From assembly GCA_021732785.1 (NCBI GenBank), contig JAKFUG010000017.1:212700-276699 (forward strand): DNA of 64,000 nucleotides. Reading direction: 5' to 3'. The notes below the pieces were generated by a model, which ran no database searches, was not told where the DNA came from, and saw only the letters and a list, made by a program, of their open reading frames with translations. The translations under genes were made by a program, and so were the position numbers. This document shows positions 37,597 to 46,217 of this stretch, one piece after another (position 1 is the stretch's first letter; each line of letters opens with the position of its first letter). The stretch is from Planctomycetaceae bacterium. GTDB lineage: Bacteria > Planctomycetota > Planctomycetia > Planctomycetales > Planctomycetaceae.

Positions 37597-38024
37597 GGAG
37601 AGCTGCCTTTCAAGTGGTCTTTACCGCGCCGAGGTGTATGCACGGGTGAGGTGCGGGCCTGGGGGGGCCTGCGGTTTCCTCCGCCTCACCAACGAAAAGT
37701 TAGTCTGCGACCTCCCTGGGTGTCAGTCGGCAGAGGAACCGGATCCGAACCAAGCCCCGCCACGGGCCTGATGGATCGACGGCGTGGCCCGCCGTGGTCT
37801 CCCTTGCGCGATGATTCCTCGGGAGTATCGACGAGGCCCGTAAGCCCCATGAATTCGACTCCACCTCAACCAAAGATTCGCCAACTCCCCGTCGTACGTG
37901 CGGACGGCAGCAGCCCTAACCAAATTGCGGATCGCTCACTCTGGAACGATTCCAACGGCGACGGCGATCAGGATTTCCCTTAAGGCGACGACATCCGTCG
38001 GAATCGTTCAAGTTCGCGATCGAA
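37597..38024. promoter_or_regulatory. Flagellin leader and csrA-fliC spacer
   Basis: A 428-bp spacer. On the minus strand GAAAGG sits about 10 bp before the flagellin ATG. At 37671-37684 the minus strand reads GCGGAGGAAACCGC, a short hairpin with an AGGA loop, which is the kind of GGA-in-loop site bound by CsrA. A second GGGAGG lies further upstream. I found no clear sigma-28 promoter. No gene is seen. Confidence 0.45.
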
Positions 38025-38231
38025 CTACTTCCGCAATTCGACGGGCTCCACGGTTCCGCCCCGTTGATTCTCGCGCTGAATTGCTTCGTAAACTTCTTGT
38101 CGATGAACGGGGATTTCGGTCGGGGCTTCGATGCCGAGACGCACCTTGTCGCCACGAATGTCGACGATGGTGATCTTGATATTGTCGCCGATGAAGATGC
38201 TCTCATCGCGCTGGCGAGAAAGGACAAGCAT
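38025..38231 (-). CDS. csrA: Carbon storage/translational regulator CsrA
   Basis: A small dimeric RNA-binding protein that blocks or promotes translation by binding GGA sites. The 68 residues [20 protein letters not shown]... have the beta-strand fold, and the RNA-binding stretch [20 protein letters not shown] contains the conserved Arg and the Glu-rich helix. GGAGATTTTCCG lies just before the ATG, a good Shine-Dalgarno. It lies upstream of flagellin in the same direction, matching the csrA-hag arrangement seen in other flagellated bacteria, although fliW is missing. Identity is firm. Confidence 0.95.
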   Translation of the reverse strand: MLVLSRQRDESIFIGDNIKITIVDIRGDKVRLGIEAPTEIPVHRQEVYEAIQRENQRGGTVEPVELRK

Positions 38232-38755
38232 CGGAAAATCTCCTCAACGTTGGGCCCATCGCGGGGGGTCCGCGCGGGCACTATTCCTGGTGTTGTACTC
38301 GGTACACGACGAACCACGCCGCCCCGGATCGCCTCGCCACTGTTCCATCCGTGTTTGCCAGTCGAGAACGGCCATCGGGACATTTCCATCCCGGAAACCA
38401 CTTCGAATCCTGGCGACGACCGCGAACGGCGTGTTGTTGATGAGGGGCACTCGCAGACAAGCACTTCATCGTCTCCCACAACTCACGTTCACCGTTTGTT
38501 CAAGTGGAAAATTTGCGAAACTTATAACGCCGGGCGAAGAGATGCCGCCTGTAACGATTGCACCGACGACGGCAACCGCGCGGGCTCGCGCGCCGAGGGT
38601 GTCCCAAACCACATGCGGACGGAATGCCCCGCGAGCACCTTGACAGCGGTTTTCCAGCCGCGTTAGCGTGACGGTGAGCATTCAGCCGGAAATCTCGCCG
38701 ACCTGGCTCCGTCCCCTTCCGTCTCGAATGACCGTTCGTATGAGAGTCTGTACCC
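38232..38755. other. 524-bp divergent intergenic region
   Basis: It lies between csrA (minus) and the secreted protein at 38756 (plus). The minus strand has an open frame from a GTG at 38450 to 38244 beginning PLINNTPFAVVARIRSGFRDG, which resembles the start of DUF2169-type proteins. It quickly turns into low-quality sequence, so I treat it as a possible fragment rather than a gene. No other gene or hairpin is seen. Confidence 0.35.
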
Positions 38756-40369
38756 ATGCTTGTCTCACAACGCTGTCAATCGATCCTGATCGCGGGATGC
38801 CTCACGCCGTTTTTGTGGATGACTGCGGATTCCGCGCGGGCCGCGGATCCGCGGCCGATGCTGATCCTCGACACCCCGGCGGCGACGGCGTACGTCGTCG
38901 ATACGAATGATCCCTCGCGTTTTGCCACCGCGAAATTTGTCGGTGCGGCCGCGCTCCGCAAAGGGACTTTCCGACAGGTTTACCGCACCCCGGCGTCCAT
39001 TTATTACCAGGTCACCATTGCCGATGGGGCCGGGCACCTGTTGTCCCAAGTCGCCGAGTTCAGCCTGACGGGAGCCCCTCCGACCTTTCCCGCGAAGGTC
39101 GGCACGTTGCCGGTTTCAAACTCCGCGGCAAGCCTCAGCGTGACTTGCAGTGGCAACTACATCGTGGTTTGCGGCGATGGTCCGACTCCGGTGTCCGTCG
39201 TCAATGCCGCCACGGGTGAAGAAGTCAGCACGCTGGCACTTCCCAATAGCGTTTCCACCGTTGTCTGTCCCCTCGATGATGTCACGGTTCTGGCAGTCGA
39301 AAAAGATACCTTCGGGACTGGGTTAGGCGTCCGTCGCCTCACCATCAGCAATGAAGGCCAACTGACCGACACCACGGAATTTCTCAGTCTGCCCGGCATT
39401 CAAGCGGTCACCGGCGTGCCCGGGACCGGGTTCGGTGTCGCGCTCAACCGCACACCGATGACCGACTACGCCACCTCGTTCACGCTCGCGGGGATGACAT
39501 CGAACGGCAATGTTCCCCTGACGGGCGAGACTGCGGACAGTCTGCACTTTTCGTGCGGCGGGACCAGCTTGATCGTTCGCAGCAACATCACGGGTGCTCC
39601 CATCGACGCGGCCAGCATTGTGGAAGTCTTTGGGTTCGATGCCAATCTCGGGACGATCACCTCACCGGCGTCGCTCTCGTTCACGGTGGGGGCCGCACCG
39701 ACATTTTCACTACCGGGCGAAAGCCATGTCGCCGCTACGTCTGACGCCACGCTGATTGCGGCCACGGAAACGAACGCCGTGAAGTTGTACTCTTCCGCGG
39801 ATGGCAGTTTCGTGCGGGAGTTCGCCCCGCCGAGCTTGAGTGCCGGAGACCTGTCGTTCCTGTCGTGCTGTCAGTTCATCAGTGTGAACCCACCCCTTGA
39901 TGAACAACTCATTGACGGTCCCGATGTCAACAACGACATGGCAATCGACACCGAAATCCCGGTTCACGGCGCGAATCCGAGTTCCTACACCTTCCGGATG
40001 AATTTGAACATCCCCAGTCCGGTCCCGGCGTTTGTGGTGGAACAAGTGGGAGCCACCTGGGATGTCGTGTCGGCGACAGCCGATGTGCCCGACGACAAGG
40101 TCATCCTCTTCCCCGGCTTCCTGGGGGCTTTGCTCAAGATGCCGACCTACATCATCTGGATTCCGTCCGACAACAACGGCAGCCTGACGTTCGTGATCCG
40201 GACCCGGCGGAATTTCTTCCCCCGCAGTTATCAGCCGAACGCGGCGGGGACAGTGTCACAAACTGTGGGTGCCAAGGTGTTTAACGTCTTCAAGCAGCCC
40301 GTGGTCGATCCCCTTGGCAACCCCGTTGTGGGGGCCGCATACGATGTCACCGGGGTCGCCGCACCCTAA
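38756..40369 (+). CDS. Secreted protein of unknown function
   Basis: This 537-residue exported protein has a signal peptide at about residues 8-29 (ends ADSARAAD). The mature part is Ser/Thr/Gly/Val-rich, beta-strand-like, with repeated blocks such as TAYVVDTNDPSRFATAKFVGA and NYIVVCGDGPTPVSVVNAATGEEVSTL that suggest a WD-like or YVTN propeller. A region near residue 385 (FLSCCQF, VNPPLDEQLIDGPDVNNDM) precedes a second beta-rich domain. There is no anchor at the C-terminus. No enzyme motif is recognised, and no neighbour suggests a role. Confidence 0.8.
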   Translation: MLVSQRCQSILIAGCLTPFLWMTADSARAADPRPMLILDTPAATAYVVDTNDPSRFATAKFVGAAALRKGTFRQVYRTPASIYYQVTIADGAGHLLSQVAEFSLTGAPPTFPAKVGTLPVSNSAASLSVTCSGNYIVVCGDGPTPVSVVNAATGEEVSTLALPNSVSTVVCPLDDVTVLAVEKDTFGTGLGVRRLTISNEGQLTDTTEFLSLPGIQAVTGVPGTGFGVALNRTPMTDYATSFTLAGMTSNGNVPLTGETADSLHFSCGGTSLIVRSNITGAPIDAASIVEVFGFDANLGTITSPASLSFTVGAAPTFSLPGESHVAATSDATLIAATETNAVKLYSSADGSFVREFAPPSLSAGDLSFLSCCQFISVNPPLDEQLIDGPDVNNDMAIDTEIPVHGANPSSYTFRMNLNIPSPVPAFVVEQVGATWDVVSATADVPDDKVILFPGFLGALLKMPTYIIWIPSDNNGSLTFVIRTRRNFFPRSYQPNAAGTVSQTVGAKVFNVFKQPVVDPLGNPVVGAAYDVTGVAAP

Positions 40370-40472
40370 GCTCGTTTCGCGGAGGGGATTGGTGTTGCCA
40401 CCCCGCGGCGACTACAATGGAGGGGACCGGCAATCTTCCGCCGGCGCGCGGTGTCTGCCGTAGGGAAACTGA

Positions 40473-40877
40473 GTGTCCGACCGGCTCGATGACATTTACG
40501 ACGATCATATTCTCGATCATTTTGAGTCCCCTTATCACAAGGGGCACTTGCCTTGTCCATCGTGCGCGCACTCGGAACGGAACCCCATTTGTGGTGATCA
40601 GTTAACGCTGGAACTGCAGATCGCCGACGGGAAAGTGCAGCAGGCGTTTTTTGATGGCAAAGGCTGCGCCATCAGCCAGGCCGCGGCGTCGATGTTGTGC
40701 GAGCATGTGGAAGGCCGCGCGGTGGAAGAGCTCCGCAACATGCCGGCGAAACAGATGCTCGACATCCTCAACGTGCCCCTGACGCCCAGTCGCCAGAAGT
40801 GCGGGCTCCTGGGCTTCAAAGTGCTGAAGACGATGCTCTACAGTTTGGATGAACCACCGGCGGAACCAGCAAAGTAG
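40473..40877 (+). CDS. sufU: Fe-S cluster scaffold (SufU/NifU-N type)
   Basis: An Fe-S scaffold or sulfur-transfer protein working with a cysteine desulfurase. The three family cysteines are C40 (NPICGDQL, with D42), C65 (GKGCAIS) and C110 (KCGLLGF). The 134 residues are short, and the loop before C40 holds an extra CPSC pair (C28 and C31) that I do not expect in SufU. It starts with GTG at 40473. sufS is 125 bp downstream on the same strand, supporting the SUF assignment, although sufB, sufC and sufD are absent here. Confidence 0.9.
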   Translation: MSDRLDDIYDDHILDHFESPYHKGHLPCPSCAHSERNPICGDQLTLELQIADGKVQQAFFDGKGCAISQAAASMLCEHVEGRAVEELRNMPAKQMLDILNVPLTPSRQKCGLLGFKVLKTMLYSLDEPPAEPAK

Positions 40878-40980
40878 CCCTGTCGCTCCGCGACAGGACA
40901 GCCGTTGACAAATCATGCGCTGATCGTTGAACCACGCTCTCGCTTCGGTCGGCTTTCCTGTCGCGGAGCGACCGGGCTAC
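40874..40980. repeat. Long palindrome between sufU and sufS
   Basis: Left arm GTAGCCCTGTCGCTCCGCGACAGGA (from 40874) and right arm TCCTGTCGCGGAGCGACCGGGCTAC (to 40980) enclose a loop of about 55 bp. Each arm also contains its own smaller CTGTCGC...GCGACAG palindrome. It fills nearly the whole sufU-sufS gap, so co-transcription would place a large stem in the mRNA. Confidence 0.8.
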
Positions 40981-41002
40981 GTCATTTCGGAAGACTTCAG
41001 TT

Positions 41003-42289
41003 ATGTCCGCCACTGTTCGCGATGTTCCGATCACGGCTGCGGCAATCCGTGGCGAGTTTCCGCTGCTGACGAACACGGCCGGCGGCGATCGCCCGCTGAT
41101 TTATCTCGACACCGGTGCGACCGCTCAGAAACCGCAAGCCGTCATCGACAAAATCACCGAGTGCTACGAGCACTTCAACGCCAATGTCCATCGCGGCGTG
41201 CATCCGCTGCACGAACGGATTACCGCGGAACTCGAAGCCTCGCGGAAAAAGATCGCGGCGTTCCTCAACACCCGCCCGCTGGATGAACTCGACCTGCTCG
41301 ACGACGTCAGCGAAATCATCTTCACCTCGGGGACCACGATGGGGATCAACCTCGTCGCGCAATCCTGGGGCCGCCAGTTTCTGAAGCCCGGCGATGAGAT
41401 TCTTTTGAATCCTCTGGAACATCACGCCAACATCGTGCCCTGGCAAATGATCGCGGCTGCCACGGGCGCAAAGATTGTGTGGTGCCCGCTCACCGCCGAT
41501 GGCCGCTTCGATCTCGATCAATTCGACAAATTGCTTTCGCGACGCACGAAAATGGTGGCCGTCACCGCGATGTCGAACGTGCTGGGGACGTTGCCGCCGG
41601 TTGGTGAGATCGTGCGACGGGCGCATGCCGTCGGTGCAAAAGTGCTGATTGATGCCGCGCAAAGTGCTCCGCATGCGCCGATCGATGTGCAGGCGTGGGA
41701 TGCGGATTTCGCTGTCTTCTCGGGCCACAAACTTTACGGACCGACGGGGATCGGGGTGCTCTACGGCAAGCTCGAACTGCTCGACGAAATGGGGCCGTTC
41801 CTCGGCGGCGGGAACATGATCGACGAAGTTTTCGACGATCATTCCACCTACAAGCGCCCGCCGTTCAAATTCGAAGCGGGCACCCTGCCGATTGCGGAAG
41901 CGATTGCCCTCGGGACCGCCATCGACTGCGTGCAAGCGTGGGGTTGGGACGTCATCCATCGTCAGGAACAAGCACTGCTCGAAGCCTGCCATGAACGATT
42001 GGAAGTCATTCCGGGGGTGACGATCTATGGCCCGTCGGTCGCCCACAAGGGGGCGATTGTCAGTTTTACCGTCGAGGGCATCCCCGCCCATGATCTGGGA
42101 ACGAGTCTTGCTCAACGGGGCATCGCGGTGCGGGCCAGTCACCATTGTGCCAAGCCGCTGCACAAATGCCTCGGGGTCGATGCCACCACGCGCGCCAGCT
42201 TCGCCGCCTACAACACCCTCGCGGAAGTCGATGCCCTCGCCGAGGCCATTGTGAACACGCAACAGATGTTTTTCCGTCGTCGCGGATAG
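41003..42289 (+). CDS. sufS: Cysteine desulfurase (group II)
   Basis: A PLP enzyme that takes sulfur from cysteine to form a persulfide for Fe-S clusters and thiolation. The 428-residue fold-type I aminotransferase has the PLP lysine K243 in SGHKLYGPTGIG, the HHAN motif at 140-143 and the catalytic C382 in RASHHCAKPL. The RxHHCA motif identifies SufS/CsdA type rather than IscS. Start ATG at 41003. It lies after sufU. An insertion of about 10 residues near 86-97 (LNTRPLDELDLLDD) is seen in some relatives. Confidence 0.95.
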   Translation: MSATVRDVPITAAAIRGEFPLLTNTAGGDRPLIYLDTGATAQKPQAVIDKITECYEHFNANVHRGVHPLHERITAELEASRKKIAAFLNTRPLDELDLLDDVSEIIFTSGTTMGINLVAQSWGRQFLKPGDEILLNPLEHHANIVPWQMIAAATGAKIVWCPLTADGRFDLDQFDKLLSRRTKMVAVTAMSNVLGTLPPVGEIVRRAHAVGAKVLIDAAQSAPHAPIDVQAWDADFAVFSGHKLYGPTGIGVLYGKLELLDEMGPFLGGGNMIDEVFDDHSTYKRPPFKFEAGTLPIAEAIALGTAIDCVQAWGWDVIHRQEQALLEACHERLEVIPGVTIYGPSVAHKGAIVSFTVEGIPAHDLGTSLAQRGIAVRASHHCAKPLHKCLGVDATTRASFAAYNTLAEVDALAEAIVNTQQMFFRRRG

Positions 42290-42455
42290 GCGCGCATCTT
42301 CAACGGCGTCCCTCATTTCGGGCGGAAACCCGTCTTCCGGTGATCGTGGTTTTCCGTGTAGAATTGCGGGGAAAGCGGACCGGCGTTCTGTCGGCCTGCG
42401 CGTATCGCACTGTTCGTCAGGGATCGACGGACCGAGATCGGCGTGAGGGATCGTG

Positions 42456-45203
42456 ATGCCGCAACTCTTTGAACGCCGCGATGTTTTCGGCAATTCGCCG
42501 GCCGTGTGGATTCTGGCCGCGATGCTGTTTGCCGCCCCCTTGGGCTGGTGGTCGTTATCGCATCTCGAACGCCGGGACGACGTCGGCATGGGATTGCCGC
42601 CGAGTGATCCCACCCGGCAAACGCTCGAATGGGCCGCCGAATCCTTTCCGATTCAACACGACCTGCTCGTCACCTGGACGGGCAGTTCCATCAACGATCC
42701 CCGAGTGGCAGCCATTCGTCATCGGCTCGAACCCCAGCGCGATGAACAAGGAATTATGCGCGGCGGTCTGCCGCACATCACGTCGGTCAGTGATCCGCGG
42801 GCGATGCTTCAACAAATGTTCGATCACGAGGTCGCACCTGCCGAAGCCGTGCAGCGGATGACCGGATTCGGTTTGGGACGCGGCCCGCTGTGTGTCCGGC
42901 TGACCGAAGACGGCCGTAACAAGCTCCGCCGCATTCAGGCCGATCTGCCCGTCGCCGCGCAGAAGAAATGGGGCATCGAACTGCGCGTGTTCACACCCGG
43001 TTCGGCCATGCCCCCAAACATGACCACGACGAACATCACGCCCATTGAACCGTTGGAAATCGAGCCGGTGGAGATTGCGACCGACGGGACATTGTGCAAA
43101 ACCGTCGAACCCGCGCACGATCTCGAAATCGCGTGGAGCGGCGTCACCGATGGCGAATTCATGGCGTGGCTCAACGACTTCGAACCGGACGGTGCCGCCG
43201 ACGGGACGCCGATGATTGCCGATTTATTCTTCCTGCCCGGCAGCCCGATCGCGCTGGATGTGATCTTTTCTGACGCAGGCCGGGCCGACCGGGCCGGCAC
43301 GCTGCAACGGGTGCGTGACGCCGCAGTTGCCGTTGGAGTTCCGCTTGCCGATTTGAAAATCGCCGGGGCGGCGGTCGTCGAAGCAGACTTGCGGATGGCC
43401 ACCCAGCGCGCCGGTTGGAATCCCGTCTTTCCGTGGCAGCAACTGCAACGGCGCTCGGCATTGTTGACCGCGATCATTGCCGCGCTGCTGATGGCGATTC
43501 TCGTCCTGCGAGACCTGCGATTGATTCTTATCACGACGGCCGCGAGTGCCGCGACGGTGTTCGCAACATTGGCCTTGATGCCCGTCGCCGGGGCCGATTT
43601 GACGGCGTTTCTGTTCATTGTGCCCGTGTTGATGGGGGCGCTGTCGCTGTCCGGAGCCGTGCATCTCGCGCGCCGCTGGCAATCGATGTCCCTCGCCGAT
43701 GACGACAGCGCCGTGAGCGCGGCCAGCCATCAAACTTTCAGCACAGGTTTGGCCGCGACGTGGGTCGCGCTGTTGGCGGTGCTTGTCTGGTGCGTGTCGT
43801 CGCTGTCGCCGATTCGTGACTGGAGCGAAGCGACTTGCGTGGCGCTCCTCGCGGGATTTGCGATCGTGAATTTTGGTGTCCCCGCGATGTTGCTGTTGTG
43901 GCGCGGTCGGACCACAGCCGTGTCCCATGATCCCGCGGTGTGGCAAGCCTTTGGTGCTGTCTGGACACGATACCCGTGGGCACAAGCCGCTGGCGTCATG
44001 TTCCTGATCGTCGCGGCGTCCTACGGTCTGCGCTATGCCCAGCCGCAGATCGATCTCGCACACGGTCTGCCAATCAATTCCGCCACGCGCCAATCGGCAG
44101 CGATGATCGAAGGCCAAGTCGCGGGCACCATCAACGCCGAGACGGTCATCCGCTTCGATGCGCGATCGCAGGATGAACGGGACGCGTTGGCCCGGATGGA
44201 ACTGGTCCGTGAAGTGGCCGCGAAGTTACGTGGCCATTCCGCCGTCTCGGGGGCCCTTTCGTGGGCCGATTTCTTCCCCATCATCGCGGCGGCGGATGAA
44301 GAGGCCTCGCGCCTGGAAACCACGCGCCGGACACGGTTGGCACGATCCCTGATGGATGACTGGCGGGAGGGCGATCAGCAGCGCGCGGCCGCCCCGTTCT
44401 ATGCCGTCGCGAACAGCGATCGCGATTCCGACATCGATGGCGACCGGGGCTACAGCCATCGCGGCGACGAATTCTGGCGAATTTCCACCCGCGTCCGCTG
44501 GACCCACGCCACCGCTCTGGCCCAAACGCAACGCGAACTGGATGCCCTGGTTCAAGGTGTCTTGAAAGCGGCTCCGGGAACGCGACACCGCATCACCGGT
44601 CCCCTGGCCATCCAAACCCACACGGAACAACTGGCCTTCCGCTCCTTTCTGCTGGCAGCGGGAATCGCCACGGGGTTGATTCTGGTGACATTCGTTTTCT
44701 CGCTGCAGCATTTCGGTGCCGCATTGTTGGCGTTGCTGCCGTGCCTGGCACCCTCCACGGCCGTATTGGGCATGTGGTCCCTTTTGGGCGGTCGGCTGGA
44801 TTTCGCCGTGATGCTGTCCGCGGTGTTGTCCGTCGGGCTCGCCGCCGGGCAAGTGCTGCCGCTGTTGTGGTCGTTCCGCCGCGCACTCGCCAGCGGAAAG
44901 TCGCGACACAATGCCATTGCAACGATGCTGGGTGACGCCGGTCCGCACGCCTGGCGTTCCGCGTGGTTCATTGGCCTGACATTGCTGCCACTGGCCACGT
45001 GCGATGCCGCCATCGTCGGTCACTTCGGCTTGATGCTGCCGATCCTGCTGGGAACCGCGGTGGTCCTGCAATTGATGTGGTTACCGCAACTGTTAGCCGG
45101 CCCGCTGGGGGCGTGTTTCCCGACGGCCCCCTTTGCCATCACGGAACCGTCGCTGAAAGATTCCGTGACCGTTCCCGTGACGGCATCGAACCGGGCCGCT
45201 TGA
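42456..45203 (+). CDS. MMPL/RND-superfamily membrane transporter-like protein
   Basis: A 915-residue protein with a first membrane helix near residue 20 and a large exported loop (about 45-320). It then has a cluster of about five helices (from about 335 to 480), a second loop (about 520-720) and a final cluster (about 740-890). This duplicated 1+5, loop, 1+5 architecture is that of MMPL/RND exporters (lipid or hydrophobic substrates). It starts at ATG 42456 (three bases after a GTG). No membrane-fusion or outer-membrane partner is adjacent, and the neighbours are sufS and a convergent DJ-1 gene. Substrate unknown. Confidence 0.85.
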   Translation: MPQLFERRDVFGNSPAVWILAAMLFAAPLGWWSLSHLERRDDVGMGLPPSDPTRQTLEWAAESFPIQHDLLVTWTGSSINDPRVAAIRHRLEPQRDEQGIMRGGLPHITSVSDPRAMLQQMFDHEVAPAEAVQRMTGFGLGRGPLCVRLTEDGRNKLRRIQADLPVAAQKKWGIELRVFTPGSAMPPNMTTTNITPIEPLEIEPVEIATDGTLCKTVEPAHDLEIAWSGVTDGEFMAWLNDFEPDGAADGTPMIADLFFLPGSPIALDVIFSDAGRADRAGTLQRVRDAAVAVGVPLADLKIAGAAVVEADLRMATQRAGWNPVFPWQQLQRRSALLTAIIAALLMAILVLRDLRLILITTAASAATVFATLALMPVAGADLTAFLFIVPVLMGALSLSGAVHLARRWQSMSLADDDSAVSAASHQTFSTGLAATWVALLAVLVWCVSSLSPIRDWSEATCVALLAGFAIVNFGVPAMLLLWRGRTTAVSHDPAVWQAFGAVWTRYPWAQAAGVMFLIVAASYGLRYAQPQIDLAHGLPINSATRQSAAMIEGQVAGTINAETVIRFDARSQDERDALARMELVREVAAKLRGHSAVSGALSWADFFPIIAAADEEASRLETTRRTRLARSLMDDWREGDQQRAAAPFYAVANSDRDSDIDGDRGYSHRGDEFWRISTRVRWTHATALAQTQRELDALVQGVLKAAPGTRHRITGPLAIQTHTEQLAFRSFLLAAGIATGLILVTFVFSLQHFGAALLALLPCLAPSTAVLGMWSLLGGRLDFAVMLSAVLSVGLAAGQVLPLLWSFRRALASGKSRHNAIATMLGDAGPHAWRSAWFIGLTLLPLATCDAAIVGHFGLMLPILLGTAVVLQLMWLPQLLAGPLGACFPTAPFAITEPSLKDSVTVPVTASNRAA

Positions 45204-45212
45204 TCGCGGGCG

Positions 45213-45788
45213 TCAGTCGACGACATATGCCTTCAGCATGCGGACGAACTCCCGCAGCATTGGTGTGTTGTCGTGCCAGGTGCGACCGCTGACGAGGTTG
45301 CCGTCGATATGCACCGGCGCGTTGACGTACTTCCCGCCGAACGACGTGATATCGAGCGCACACTTCGCAACCGTCGTCATCGTCCGGCCGGGCATACATC
45401 CCGCGGCGGCGGCGATTTCCACGCCGTGACACACGCTGCACACCGGCTTACCCGCGTCGAAGAAATGCTTGGTGATCGCCATCAGATGCGGATCGTAACG
45501 GATGTATTCTGGTGCCCGCCCGCCGGAAAGAAACAGGCCGACGTACTCTTCCGGCTTCACATCGCGAAAGGCCACCGTGGCCCGGATGTGATACGCCGGT
45601 TGTTCCCGGGTGATGTCCCACGGGATGGAATCGTTCGGCGGAATTTCGTGCATCACGCCGTGGTACAGCCGCGCTTCCGGCCCGGCGACCACGACTTCAA
45701 ACCCGTCTTCCGGCAGACGAAAAAACGGATACAGCGTATCCATCACTTCGGTGGCATCGCCGATCGGCATCAGTACTTTGTGGGGCAT
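45213..45788 (-). CDS. DJ-1/PfpI family protein
   Basis: A 191-residue cytosolic protein of the class I glutamine amidotransferase-like fold. The nucleophile elbow is VCSVCHGVEI with Cys120 followed by His121; the SGGRAPEYIRYDP segment supplies the partner Glu94, the PfpI signature. Family members act as deglycase-like, protease-like or chaperone proteins. Convergent with the MMPL gene. The true activity cannot be assigned from sequence. Confidence 0.9.
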   Translation of the reverse strand: MPHKVLMPIGDATEVMDTLYPFFRLPEDGFEVVVAGPEARLYHGVMHEIPPNDSIPWDITREQPAYHIRATVAFRDVKPEEYVGLFLSGGRAPEYIRYDPHLMAITKHFFDAGKPVCSVCHGVEIAAAAGCMPGRTMTTVAKCALDITSFGGKYVNAPVHIDGNLVSGRTWHDNTPMLREFVRMLKAYVVD

Positions 45789-46217
45789 GGGTCACTCGGC
45801 AGTAGATCGGGGGTGTTTTGAAGATTCACTCCTCCGCCGATCATAACAGGTTCGGCCATTCGAGCACGAACGCATAAACCTATCATTCGGCAAGGGGCAT
45901 CCGCTGGTTGGTGGGCGACGTCCGTTAACTCCGGAGCCCCCACGGGGCGTCATTCAATAGCCCAGCCCGGAGGGCTGGGTTCACGAATCACGAGGCATGC
46001 AGCCCCTACGGGGCGCGACTCCTCGCTGGCTGGCAGTGACGCCCCGTTGGGGTTGGGCGCGAATCTTTGAGCTCTCCACCCAGGGCTCCGCGAGGACGCT
46101 CCGCCCTGGGCTATCGAATTGCGCCCCCTTCGGGGCTGGAGACCCTTGACGGAGTCGCCTGCCAACCAGCGGAAGCACCCAATCCGGCAAGACGACGGCC
46201 CACCACGGCCGTCGTTC
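45789..46217. repeat. 429-bp intergenic region with complex palindrome
   Basis: About 45927-46150 contains GCCCCCACGGGGC, ATAGCCCAGCCCGGAGGGCTGGGTTCACG, AGCCCCTACGGGGC, ACGCCCCGTTGGGGT, CACCCAGGGCTCCGCGAGG...CGCCCTGGGCTATCGAAT and GCCCCCTTCGGGGC. The motifs are shared with 15530-15725. The remainder shows no gene. Confidence 0.65.

Noticed and set aside
40997..42613. 538-codon minus-strand frame opposite sufS
   Set aside because: It is opposite the SufS frame with intact PLP lysine and active-site Cys, so it is a shadow.
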